NCBI GenBank assembly: GCA_017548565.1
Contig: JAFYZU010000050.1
Span: forward strand, 1-64,000
Length of the DNA: 64,000 bases
DNA from: Treponema sp.
GTDB taxonomy: Bacteria; Spirochaetota; Spirochaetia; Treponematales; Treponemataceae
Direction of reading: 5' to 3'
This document shows, piece by piece, positions 23,481 to 31,764 of this stretch; position 1 is the stretch's first letter; every line of letters begins with the position of its first letter. The notes below the pieces were generated by a model. It had not been told where the DNA came from. It saw only the letters and a program-made list of their open reading frames with translations, and did not search any database. The translations under genes were made by a program, and so were the position numbers.

Positions 23481-26204
23481 ATGAAAGCGATTGAACTTGA
23501 AAAGGCATACGACCCGAAATCATTCGAGGACCGTATCTACAGTGAATGGGAAAGCAAAGGCTACTTTAAGCCGGCTAGTGATGAAGCAAGCCCGGTACAT
23601 TGCCAGTGTGAAAAATGCAAGTCAACATATTCTGTCGTCATTCCTCCTCCAAATGTAACTGGTGTACTTCACATGGGACACGGTCTCAACAACACACTTC
23701 AGGATATCGTTGTTCGCTATCACCGTATGAAAGGCGATAACACTCTCTGGCTCACTGGTACAGACCATGCAGGTATTGCAACTCAGAATGTAGTAGAACG
23801 TCAGCTTAAAAAAGAAGGCCTTACACGTAATGACCTTGGACGCGAAAAATTTCTTGAACGTACCTGGGCTGTAAAAGAAGATCATCATAATACAATCGTA
23901 AAGCAGCAGAAAAAGCTTGGTAACTCAACAGACTGGGACCGCGAGCGCTTTACTTATGATGAAGGCTTGTCTGCCGCAGTTCGCGACGTTTTCGTAACTC
24001 TTTATGAACGCGGACTTATGTACCGTGGTAAGCGTCTTGTAAACTGGTGTCCTCGTTGTGGTACAGCTCTGGCAGATGACGAAGTAGATCACGAAGATAC
24101 ACAGGGTGCAATGTATCACCTTTATTATGAATACGCAGACGGAAGCGGAAAAATAGAAGTTGCCACAACCCGTCCTGAAACTTTCTTTGGTGATACTGCG
24201 GTTGCCGTAAACCCGACAGATGAACGCTATACTAAGCTTGTTGGTAAAATGCTCAAACTGCCTTTGACCGGTAAAGAAATACCTATTATTGCAGATGACT
24301 ATGTAGATAAAGAGTTTGGAACCGGTATGGTAAAAATTACTCCGGCTCATGACCCTAACGACTGGGAAGTAGGAAAGCGACACAATCTTGAAGTTGTAAA
24401 TCTTTTGACTCCAGATGGCCGCATGAACGAAAATGTTCTAGAAAAATACCGCGGAATGAAACCTGAGCAGGCACGCGCTCTTGTAATAGAAGATTTAACT
24501 GCAGCAGGCCTTTATAAGGGTGAAGAAAAAATGGTTCACTCTGTAGGTCACTGCTACCGCTGTAAGACAGTAGTTGAACCGTACCTGAGTGACCAGTGGT
24601 TTGTAAAAATGAAGCCTCTTGCCGACAAGGCCTTAGCCGCCTGGAAAAACGGAGAAATTCAGTTCTTCCCTCAGAAATGGGAAAACACTTACGAACAGTG
24701 GCTTGTAAATATCCGCGACTGGTGTGTAAGCCGCCAGATCTGGTGGGGACACAGAATTCCTGTATGGTACTGTCAGAAATGTGGTGAAGTTATCGTTAGC
24801 CGCACAGACCCTGATAAGTGTCCTAAATGTGGTTGCGGGTCAGCAGACCTCAAACAGGATGAAGACGTACTCGATACCTGGTTTTCTTCATGGCTCTGGC
24901 CGTTCAGTACTTTGGGCTGGCCTCAGGAAACAGAAGACCTTAAAAAATTCTATCCTACAACAGCGCTTGTAACTGCCTACGATATTATCTTCTTCTGGGT
25001 TAGCCGCATGATTATGGCCGGTCTTGAGTTTACAGGAAAAGCTCCTTTCCACGATATTTATATTCACGGACTTGTCCGCGATAAGCAGGGCCGCAAAATG
25101 TCAAAGTCTCTTGGAAACGGAATGGATCCGCTCGAAATTATTGACATGTACGGTGCCGATGCGCTTAAGTTCACGCTTGGCTTTATGTGTGCTCAGGGAC
25201 AGGATGTCCTTATTGATAAAGATTCATTTAAGCTTGGATCACGTTTCTGTAATAAAGTATGGAACGCAAGCCGCTATCTTCTTGGAAATCTTGAAGGCCG
25301 TAACCTTGTTCCGGTAACAGATGCCGACCTTACCGAGCTTGATAAATGGATTTACAGTCGTCTGAACAATGCAGTAAAAATTGCACGCGAAGCTCTGGAA
25401 ACCTACCGCTATAACGATGCAGCAAGCGCACTTATGGAATTCTTCTGGAATGAATTCTGCGACTGGTATGTTGAAGCAACGAAGATAAACTTTAAGAACG
25501 GCGATGACAAGGAAAAGGATCGTCAGGCAACAGTTTTAATGAATATTCTCGAAGAAAGTATCCGTATGCTTCATCCATATCTTCCTTTTGTCACAGAAGA
25601 GATATATGGAAAACTTCCACTCGTAGAACTTGTTGCAGCACGAAAATCATCTAATAAGATTGTTACAACATCAACTTACAACGGCATGCTCATCAATGCT
25701 CCATATCCAGAACTTGTTGAAGCCAGACAGAATGCTAAGATTGAAGAACGTTTTGAAGTTCTTAAGGATCTCATCGGAAAAACCCGTGCCCTGCGTGTAG
25801 ATTGTGGTATTGATCCTGCTGTAAAGATTAATATTGCCATCAAGATTGAAAAAGGAAGCGAAGCCGAAGTAGCACGCGAAAAGGTAGAAATGATTCAGCT
25901 GCTTGCCGGTATTGCAAAGATTGACTTTGTAGACGCTAAGCCTGAATCTTCCATCGGCACAGTAGGAAAGGGCTTTGAATCGTTCATTCTTGTTGATGAA
26001 AATATAAATAAGGAACAGCTCATCACCCGATTCCAGAAAACTCTTGAAAAGGAAGAAGGCTATGCCCGCATGAGCCAGAATAAACTCAACGGTAACTTTG
26101 CACAGCATGCTCCTGCTAATCTTATTCAGGAAGAAAAGGACAGACTGGCAGAAAGTGAAAGAAAAATCGCTACCTTGAAGAGTTATATAGAGGATCTGAA
26201 GTAG
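23481..26204 (+). CDS. valS: Valine--tRNA ligase
   Basis: Protein of 907 aa. Class I motifs are PPPNVTGVLHMGHG (HIGH type) and GRKMSKSLGNGMDPLE (KMSKS type). TDHAGIATQ, TTRPETFFGDTAVAVNP (editing domain) and the tRNA-anticodon domain WNEFCDWYVE are present, and the C-terminus is a charged coiled coil. Two zinc knuckles are seen (CPRCG at about 190 and CQKCG...CPKCG at about 435-455). There is also a short N-terminal Cys-rich segment CQCEKCKSTYS just before the first core strand, which most bacterial ValRS lack. The ribosome site AGAGGTAGG is close to the ATG. No T-box leader is evident in the 126 bp upstream. Confidence 0.97.
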   Translation: MKAIELEKAYDPKSFEDRIYSEWESKGYFKPASDEASPVHCQCEKCKSTYSVVIPPPNVTGVLHMGHGLNNTLQDIVVRYHRMKGDNTLWLTGTDHAGIATQNVVERQLKKEGLTRNDLGREKFLERTWAVKEDHHNTIVKQQKKLGNSTDWDRERFTYDEGLSAAVRDVFVTLYERGLMYRGKRLVNWCPRCGTALADDEVDHEDTQGAMYHLYYEYADGSGKIEVATTRPETFFGDTAVAVNPTDERYTKLVGKMLKLPLTGKEIPIIADDYVDKEFGTGMVKITPAHDPNDWEVGKRHNLEVVNLLTPDGRMNENVLEKYRGMKPEQARALVIEDLTAAGLYKGEEKMVHSVGHCYRCKTVVEPYLSDQWFVKMKPLADKALAAWKNGEIQFFPQKWENTYEQWLVNIRDWCVSRQIWWGHRIPVWYCQKCGEVIVSRTDPDKCPKCGCGSADLKQDEDVLDTWFSSWLWPFSTLGWPQETEDLKKFYPTTALVTAYDIIFFWVSRMIMAGLEFTGKAPFHDIYIHGLVRDKQGRKMSKSLGNGMDPLEIIDMYGADALKFTLGFMCAQGQDVLIDKDSFKLGSRFCNKVWNASRYLLGNLEGRNLVPVTDADLTELDKWIYSRLNNAVKIAREALETYRYNDAASALMEFFWNEFCDWYVEATKINFKNGDDKEKDRQATVLMNILEESIRMLHPYLPFVTEEIYGKLPLVELVAARKSSNKIVTTSTYNGMLINAPYPELVEARQNAKIEERFEVLKDLIGKTRALRVDCGIDPAVKINIAIKIEKGSEAEVAREKVEMIQLLAGIAKIDFVDAKPESSIGTVGKGFESFILVDENINKEQLITRFQKTLEKEEGYARMSQNKLNGNFAQHAPANLIQEEKDRLAESERKIATLKSYIEDLK

Positions 26205-26228
26205 AGAATAGGGAATAGTGGATTCTGG

Positions 26229-27119
26229 ATGGGATGGATTTTTCTTGTTTTAATTTACGGGCTTTTTAAGGGCGGACGTGAAATAGCTAAAAAAAAGGCG
26301 ATGACTAGAAACACCGTAATGGAAGTTCTTGTTGCCTATACGGTACTGTCGCTAATAATGGTTGTTCCGCAGGCAAAGGATGCGGGGGGACTTGAATTAA
26401 AATACTATTTTTTAATTGCATTCAAATCCTTCTGTATGTTCATTGCCTGGATTTGCAGCTTCAATTCCCTTAAAAAGCTTCCGGTAAGTCTTTTCGGAAT
26501 CTTATCTTTATCAAGAGTATTGTTTGCAACTCTGCTCGGAGTCCTTGTGCTTCATGAAACGATGGGTGCACTGCAGATTACGGGGCTTGTTTTAGTATGT
26601 TCAGGTTTATTGATGTTGAAATTTAAACCTAATGCTAATAAAACAGACAGGGTTGTCCCCCTTGTTGCAGAAGAAATTAATCCTTCGGTAAAAGAAAATA
26701 TTACAATATATGTAATAATTGCTTTTATTTCCTGCCTGATGAATTCAATTTCAGGTTTTATGGATAAAATCCTCATGAAGGATATCACCAGCTCACAGCT
26801 TCAGTTCTGGTATATGCTTTTTATTGTGTTTTATTATGCTGTTTATATTCTTATAAAAAAAGAAAAAATCAGTCTTTCGGTAATCAAAAATCCGTGGGTA
26901 TGGATTCTTGCAGTTCTTTTTGTAACAGGTGATAAGGCTCTTTTCATTGCCAATGCAGATCCGGACAGTAAGATTTCGGTTATGACGCTTATTAAACAGA
27001 GTGCATGTATTGTTACGATTCTGGGTGGAAAATTTATCTTCAAGGAAAAAGGAATTGCCTGGAAACTTTTGTGTGCATCTGTCATTATATCGGGAATTGT
27101 TCTTGGTGTTTTAAAATAG
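26229..27119 (+). CDS. EamA/DMT-family permease
   Basis: Protein of 296 aa with about ten membrane helices in two repeats, as in the drug/metabolite transporter (EamA) superfamily. The first half contains KLPVSLFGILSLSRVLFATLLGVLVLHETM and the second repeats this pattern with MTLIKQSACIVTILGGKFIFKEK. Proteins of this type export or import small metabolites; the substrate cannot be told. It starts 24 bp after valS and has no strong ribosome site, so it is probably read through from that gene. Confidence 0.85.
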   Translation: MGWIFLVLIYGLFKGGREIAKKKAMTRNTVMEVLVAYTVLSLIMVVPQAKDAGGLELKYYFLIAFKSFCMFIAWICSFNSLKKLPVSLFGILSLSRVLFATLLGVLVLHETMGALQITGLVLVCSGLLMLKFKPNANKTDRVVPLVAEEINPSVKENITIYVIIAFISCLMNSISGFMDKILMKDITSSQLQFWYMLFIVFYYAVYILIKKEKISLSVIKNPWVWILAVLFVTGDKALFIANADPDSKISVMTLIKQSACIVTILGGKFIFKEKGIAWKLLCASVIISGIVLGVLK

Positions 27120-27162
27120 CATTTAAACATTTTTTTCTTTGTGATATAATCACTGTAATTTT

Positions 27163-27792
27163 ATGGCAAGACTTCATTATGAAATGAAAACAGAACGTTC
27201 TCTTAAGATGGATGACAAAAATATGATGCAGCTTTCAGACATCAGATTTGCACCATATATGCAGCTTGCAACCGGATTAATCGGTAAGGCACGTCATGCG
27301 GGTGGAAATATGTTCCGTCATCAGATGGATACTCTGGCCATTCTTATAGATTATGGTTATATTGATTCTGTTTTACTTAAAGCTTCTATTATTCATGATA
27401 CTGTAGAAGACATTCCTGATTTTGATAAAGAACAGATAATAAATGCAGATGATGAGGGAAAAGAAGTGCTTGACCTTGTTCTTGAAGTAACACGTCGCGA
27501 GAATGAAAATAAAAAGCAGTTTCTTCATCGTATTCTTGATACAGGTAGTCAAAAGGCAAAAATATTAAAATGTGCCGACCGCATTTCCAACATGATATCA
27601 CTTGGTTATGTTACAGATCCGGAGTTTATTGAACGTTATTGTGATGAAACTGAATTCTTCCTTTTGCCTATGGCCATTCAGGTAGATTTCAATATGTATC
27701 AGGAATTAATAAATCTTATAATGACAAGAAGACGCTATCTTGAAGACGGCGGTTATTTTGATACACGACATAAAGTTTCAACAAGCATGTAA
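27163..27792 (+). CDS. HD-domain hydrolase related to the SpoT/Mesh1 HD domain
   Basis: Protein of 209 aa. Metal-binding residues of an HD domain are visible: His53 in FRHQMDTLAIL, His78-Asp79 in IIHDTVEDIP, Glu82-Asp83, and the Asp of KCADRISNM. The order and spacing resemble the (p)ppGpp hydrolase domain of RelA/SpoT proteins and stand-alone Mesh1 enzymes. No synthetase or TGS domain follows, so it would only hydrolyse. The substrate may be ppGpp or another nucleotide; this is inferred from motif pattern. It is preceded by TTTAAA, 17 bp and TATAAT (27122-27150). The -10 lies inside a GTGAT-ATA-ATCAC palindrome. Confidence 0.75.
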   Translation: MARLHYEMKTERSLKMDDKNMMQLSDIRFAPYMQLATGLIGKARHAGGNMFRHQMDTLAILIDYGYIDSVLLKASIIHDTVEDIPDFDKEQIINADDEGKEVLDLVLEVTRRENENKKQFLHRILDTGSQKAKILKCADRISNMISLGYVTDPEFIERYCDETEFFLLPMAIQVDFNMYQELINLIMTRRRYLEDGGYFDTRHKVSTSM

Positions 27793-27794
27793 AA

Positions 27795-28865
27795 TTATAT
27801 ACTCTTTTTTGCCTGTTTTTTGAAAACCCATACCTTCTGAAGCCTGTAGCACACAAAGAAAATAAGCGTATCTACAATACATCTCAGTAATGTAATCGGA
27901 ATAGGGATATATGATTTTAAAAGATTTACAAAAACACCGCTTCCTGTAAGCTTAATTATGAATACAATCAGATATTTCAGGAATTCTACAGTACCCGGCG
28001 CTTTTGATTTGAAGCTTAATTTTTTGTTCAATATGTAGTTCAGAACAGCCGCTGCAATTTTACCGATAGATGAGGAAATCCATACACATGCAGCATCGTT
28101 TGTAATTATCCGCGGAATTAAATGCTGGTTTAATATTGCGAATAAAATAACATCAAGCAGATATGCAGAAAGCGATGAAATTGTATATGTGATGAATCTT
28201 GCAAAAACCCTGAGAGTGTCTGACAAAACGTGATAGTTAGAAGTTCTGTCGTTTCCGGTTGAATCAGTCTGTACTGAAACAGTTATTGTATTAACAGCAA
28301 GCATTGCATCCATCAGAAAATTCATTTCATATTCATAACGCTTACCGCTTTCGTCCAGTGCCATTTCAAGAAGATTCATTGGAATTCCGCGGAGTCCTGT
28401 CTGTGTATCACGGCATTTTTTTCCGGTAGAAAGCTTGAATAAAAGTGTAGATATCCTGTTCCTGAATTTCTGTTTTGCAGAAAGCTTTATTTTTGAAAAA
28501 TCACGTATACCGAGAATAAGAGACTGAGGATTATTCAGAAGTTCCCCTGCAATATTTTTTACATCCTCTGATGAATACTGACCGTCTGAATCAACAGTTA
28601 TGAATCCTTTTATATTATCCGATTGCTTTAATGCTTCGTTGATTCCATCCTTGATTGACTGACCTTTACCGAGGTTTGAATCATTTTTGAGCACAGTACA
28701 GCTGTTTTCTGCTGCTTTTTTATAGATGTAATCGTAGTCTGAAGAGCTTCCGTCATTAACGACAATAATATTTTTAAAATCTTTTTTCAGAGCTTGAGTT
28801 AATCCGATGAGTTTTTCCGAAGGATTATATGAAGGAATGATAATATAAAGATTGGAATAATCCAT
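27795..28865 (-). CDS. Family 2 glycosyltransferase fused to a GtrA-like membrane domain
   Basis: Protein of 356 aa. Residues 1-210 are a GT2 domain: IIIPSYNPSEKL, VVNDGSSSDYDY, NLGKGQSIKDGI and TVDSDGQYSSED (the metal-binding DxD at about 92-94), then RDTQTGLRGIP. From about 222 to 350 four hydrophobic helices match GtrA (SLSAYLLDVILFAILN, GKIAAAVLNYILNKKLSF, FLKYLIVFIIKL, and YRLQKVWVF). GT2 enzymes of the DPM1/GtrB type load a sugar on undecaprenyl phosphate and GtrA flips it across the membrane; here both steps may be in one chain. A GGAGT ribosome site precedes the ATG. The receiving polymer is unknown. Confidence 0.87.
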   Translation of the reverse strand: MDYSNLYIIIPSYNPSEKLIGLTQALKKDFKNIIVVNDGSSSDYDYIYKKAAENSCTVLKNDSNLGKGQSIKDGINEALKQSDNIKGFITVDSDGQYSSEDVKNIAGELLNNPQSLILGIRDFSKIKLSAKQKFRNRISTLLFKLSTGKKCRDTQTGLRGIPMNLLEMALDESGKRYEYEMNFLMDAMLAVNTITVSVQTDSTGNDRTSNYHVLSDTLRVFARFITYTISSLSAYLLDVILFAILNQHLIPRIITNDAACVWISSSIGKIAAAVLNYILNKKLSFKSKAPGTVEFLKYLIVFIIKLTGSGVFVNLLKSYIPIPITLLRCIVDTLIFFVCYRLQKVWVFKKQAKKSI

Positions 28866-29036
28866 TTAAAACTCCACTTGCTGCTTGTGTTTATTTATAA
28901 TCTTAAAAAAAACGATTCTTGTCAATGGTAAATAAACAGCTGATAGCTAACTGCTTCTTAAAAGCTATTTACTATTCTCTGAAAATTCGGTATTTTATAG
29001 ATAATAAATTCTAATCAAATATTTAGGAGATATACT

Positions 29037-30077
29037 ATGGCAGATGTAAAAGTTGCTATTAATGGTTTCGGCCGTATTGGTCGTTTGGCTTTCCGTCAGA
29101 TGTTTGGCGCAAAAGGATATGAAGTAGTTGCAATTAATGATTTGACAAAACCTTCTATGCTTGCTCATCTTTTGAAATATGATACAGCTCAGGGCGGATA
29201 TTGTGGAATTATCGGTGAAAATCTTCATACAGTTTCTGCAGATGATGAAAAAGGAACTATCACAGTAGATGGAAAAGTTCTTAAGATTTATGCTGAAAAA
29301 GATGCAAAGAACTGCCCTTGGGGTGAACTTAAAGTAGACGTTGTTCTTGAATGTACAGGTTTCTACTGTTCTAAAGAATTATCACAGGCTCATATTGATG
29401 CTGGTGCAAGAAAAGTTGTAATTTCTGCTCCTGCAGGAAATGACCTTCCTACAATTGTTTACAATGTAAACCACAAAACTCTTACAAAGAATGATAACAT
29501 CATTTCTGCAGCTTCTTGTACAACAAACTGTCTTGCTCCAATGGCTAAAGCTTTGAATGATGCTTATCCAATTCAGTCTGGAATTATGTCAACAATCCAC
29601 GCATATACTGGTGATCAGATGATTCTCGACGGTCCACACCGCAAGGGTGACCTCCGCCGTGCACGTGCTGGTGCTGCTAACATCGTTCCTAACTCAACAG
29701 GTGCTGCAAAGGCTATCGGTCTTGTAATTCCTGAATTGAACGGAAAACTCATTGGATCTGCTCAGCGTGTTCCAACACCAACAGGTTCAACAACAATGCT
29801 TTTCGCAGTTGTAAAGGGTAAGGATATTACTAAAGATTCTGTAAATGCTGCAATGAAAAAAGCTGTAACAGAAAGCTTCGGATACAACGAAGATCAGATT
29901 GTATCAAGCGATATTATCGGTATGCGTTATGGTTCACTTTTTGATGCTACACAGACAATGGTTTCAAAAATTGATGATGATACATATCAGGTAGAAGTTG
30001 TTTCTTGGTACGACAACGAAAACAGCTATACTTCACAGATGGTAAGAACTATTAAGTATTTCTCTGAGAATTGCTAA
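29037..30077 (+). CDS. gap: Glyceraldehyde-3-phosphate dehydrogenase, type I
   Basis: Protein of 346 aa. GAPDH oxidises glyceraldehyde-3-phosphate with NAD+ and phosphate to 1,3-bisphosphoglycerate in glycolysis. The NAD-binding loop is NGFGRIGR (residues 9-16), AINDLT at 33-38 places an Asp that favours NAD over NADP, and the catalytic Cys161 lies in [26 protein letters not shown] and WYDNENSYT are intact. The ribosome site AGGAGA is well placed. Codon use is biased to frequent codons, as expected for a highly expressed gene. It is transcribed alone and ends at a terminator (30107-30137). Confidence 0.97.
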   Translation: MADVKVAINGFGRIGRLAFRQMFGAKGYEVVAINDLTKPSMLAHLLKYDTAQGGYCGIIGENLHTVSADDEKGTITVDGKVLKIYAEKDAKNCPWGELKVDVVLECTGFYCSKELSQAHIDAGARKVVISAPAGNDLPTIVYNVNHKTLTKNDNIISAASCTTNCLAPMAKALNDAYPIQSGIMSTIHAYTGDQMILDGPHRKGDLRRARAGAANIVPNSTGAAKAIGLVIPELNGKLIGSAQRVPTPTGSTTMLFAVVKGKDITKDSVNAAMKKAVTESFGYNEDQIVSSDIIGMRYGSLFDATQTMVSKIDDDTYQVEVVSWYDNENSYTSQMVRTIKYFSENC

Positions 30078-30106
30078 TTGTAATAGTTAATACTATTTGA
30101 TATAAG

Positions 30107-30137
30107 GCCACCCGGTAATAATCGGGCGGCTTTTTTT
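30107..30137 (+). terminator. Terminator after gap
   Basis: GCCACCCG (30107-30114) and CGGGCGGC (30123-30130) with one A-C mismatch, then seven T bases. Confidence 0.9.
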
Positions 30138-30199
30138 ATGATAAATAATTTTTATGTAATATAAATAAAGATTGCCGCATCAAGTTTGGCAATGATAAG

Positions 30200-30829
30200 T
30201 TACATTGCTTTTACAATTCCAATTCTTGGGATAACGGTGAAATTTGACCAGTTTAATTTTTTTCCGGAATATGCGGCGAGGTCATCGAGATTAGAGAATC
30301 CAAAGAAATCGTATGCAAGTTGAATGCTTGCTGTAATTCCATATGTTTCATTAAAGAAATAATTAAATTCAGCTTCAGCTCCGATTCCAAAGGTGTAATA
30401 TTTTGCAGTCATCCATCCTTTATCAGAAATATATGTGTAATGAACTCCTGGGGCCAGGACAAGTTGCATTTTTTCATTTTCAATTACAGAAAAACCTGCA
30501 CCAACCAGGAAATTTAAATTAAAAACAAGTCTGTCGTTATCTTTCATATCCTGTAAAGTTACTGTACTTTTTGAACCGTCAGTATTTTTTGAATTAATCT
30601 GTGTAGTAAAGGAACAATCAATGCCTGCATAAAGTAAACCAACTTTCATTGTAACTCCAGCACCAATACTATGAAATGCATCTGTTGTATTAATTCCATC
30701 AGATTTCAAATTTACAATATTTGTTGGAAAAGATACATTTGCACTGGCAAAGGTATCTGCTGCAAAAGCGGAAGTGCCCATTGCAAATAAAATTGATGAT
30801 ATAATAAAGATTTTTTTTGTTAATTTCAT
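30200..30829 (-). CDS. Small outer-membrane beta-barrel protein
   Basis: Protein of 209 aa with a signal peptide ending FAMGTSAFAA. The rest shows repeated amphipathic strands and aromatic turns (MKVGLLYAGIDCSF, YYTFGIGAEAEFNYFF, GITASIQLAYDFFG). It ends in FTVIPRIGIVKAM, a close variant of the terminal strand seen in the barrels at 31038, 54101 and 54863. I take these as one loose paralogous group. The function is unknown; an 8-strand barrel fits the size. AGGAGT is a good ribosome site. It is divergent from the 31038 gene across a 208-bp gap that holds a 17-bp near-palindrome. Confidence 0.7.
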   Translation of the reverse strand: MKLTKKIFIISSILFAMGTSAFAADTFASANVSFPTNIVNLKSDGINTTDAFHSIGAGVTMKVGLLYAGIDCSFTTQINSKNTDGSKSTVTLQDMKDNDRLVFNLNFLVGAGFSVIENEKMQLVLAPGVHYTYISDKGWMTAKYYTFGIGAEAEFNYFFNETYGITASIQLAYDFFGFSNLDDLAAYSGKKLNWSNFTVIPRIGIVKAM

Positions 30830-30938
30830 AACAATTACTCCTAAAATTTAATTTCTACGATTATTATGATTTATATGTTTAAAAAAATATACAGAGTTAA
30901 ACTCACAATTTATATAGGAATAATAATTAAAAGTTTTA

Positions 30939-30955
30939 TCACATCGATCGTGATT
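30939..30955. promoter_or_regulatory. Near-palindrome between two divergent barrel genes
   Basis: ATCAC (30939-30943), ATCGATC, GTGAT (30951-30955). Fifteen of 17 positions are self-complementary, since the central CGAT is also symmetric. It could be an operator for one or both flanking genes. Confidence 0.4.
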
Positions 30956-31037
30956 ATAACGTATTGATTTTTTTTCTTTTTTTTGTAATTCTTTAACAGA
31001 AAAAAATTATTCGTTCGTAAATTAAGGAGTCGAAAAA

Positions 31038-31667
31038 ATGAAAAAAAATATAAAACTTTTAATTGCCATTGTAAGTTTAATCAGTCTTTCCTGTTATGCT
31101 TTTGCACAGAAAGCAAAAACTTCTTTGGGCGGCGGCATAGGAGCCTGCATAGAACAGTATAATAATACAAGAGTTATTATTGCTTCTCCAGCTTATACTT
31201 TAAAGGCAGATTTTGAATGGGATAAATTCGGGATTGCTGCAGTTTTTGATTTTACAACATTTGATTTTTACAGCAGTTCAGATACAGAGCAGAAATATAT
31301 TGATGTATCAGAAGGGATTTTATGTACACCATTTTATAAGTTCAATAATGCAAAGACACTTATTACAGTCGGTCCTACACTTGGTTTGACTTTTAATCAG
31401 AGTAAAAATGTTACTGATGCTGATAACAGTGTTTCTTATTCACGTGGATTTATAACTTTTGGTGCAACTGTTGAATTTAAACTTTCCTTGTCTGATAAAA
31501 TAGATGCCTATTTTGAAATTCCTGTTTTATATAATAAAATCAGCTTCGGCTATAAATATAAAACTATCAGCGGCGGTGCAAAAAACGAAACAAAATATGA
31601 CGGCATAATGAATTATGACACAGCTTTGTATTGCATCCCAAAATTCGGCATTTTATTTAAACTCTAG
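31038..31667 (+). CDS. Small outer-membrane beta-barrel protein
   Basis: Protein of 209 aa with a signal peptide (SLSCYAFAQK). Strand-like segments follow (KADFEWDKFGIAAVFDFTTF, GFITFGATVEFKLSL, DAYFEIPVLYNKISFGY) and the end CIPKFGILFKL matches the last strand of related barrels in this window. The layout (signal, about 8-10 strands, terminal strand with PKxG) is shared with 30200, 54101 and 54863. AGGAG lies upstream of the ATG. The last codons fall inside a TTTAAACT/AGTTTAAA hairpin that may end the transcript. Function is unknown. Confidence 0.7.
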   Translation: MKKNIKLLIAIVSLISLSCYAFAQKAKTSLGGGIGACIEQYNNTRVIIASPAYTLKADFEWDKFGIAAVFDFTTFDFYSSSDTEQKYIDVSEGILCTPFYKFNNAKTLITVGPTLGLTFNQSKNVTDADNSVSYSRGFITFGATVEFKLSLSDKIDAYFEIPVLYNKISFGYKYKTISGGAKNETKYDGIMNYDTALYCIPKFGILFKL

Positions 31668-31681
31668 TTTAAATATTTTTT
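31656..31681 (+). terminator. Possible terminator overlapping the barrel gene stop
   Basis: TTTAAACT (31656-31663) and AGTTTAAA (31666-31673), then TATTTTTT. A-T rich and short-looped, so weak. Confidence 0.4.
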
Positions 31682-31706
31682 GAGTCATTATGATTATCTG
31701 TATCTG

Positions 31707-31735
31707 TTGTAAAAAAGCATAAACTGCTATATAAT
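31707..31735 (+). promoter_or_regulatory. Promoter of parE
   Basis: TTGTAA (31707-31712), 17 bp, TATAAT (31730-31735). Confidence 0.6.
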
Positions 31736-31764
31736 TATATGTATCTTTTTCTGGGGTGGGAAAA

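Noticed and set aside
26381-26390. Six-G run in the EamA permease gene
   Set aside because: Too short to call a contingency tract.
28866-29036. Promoter of gap
   Set aside because: Several A-T rich boxes but no pair with good spacing that I could defend.
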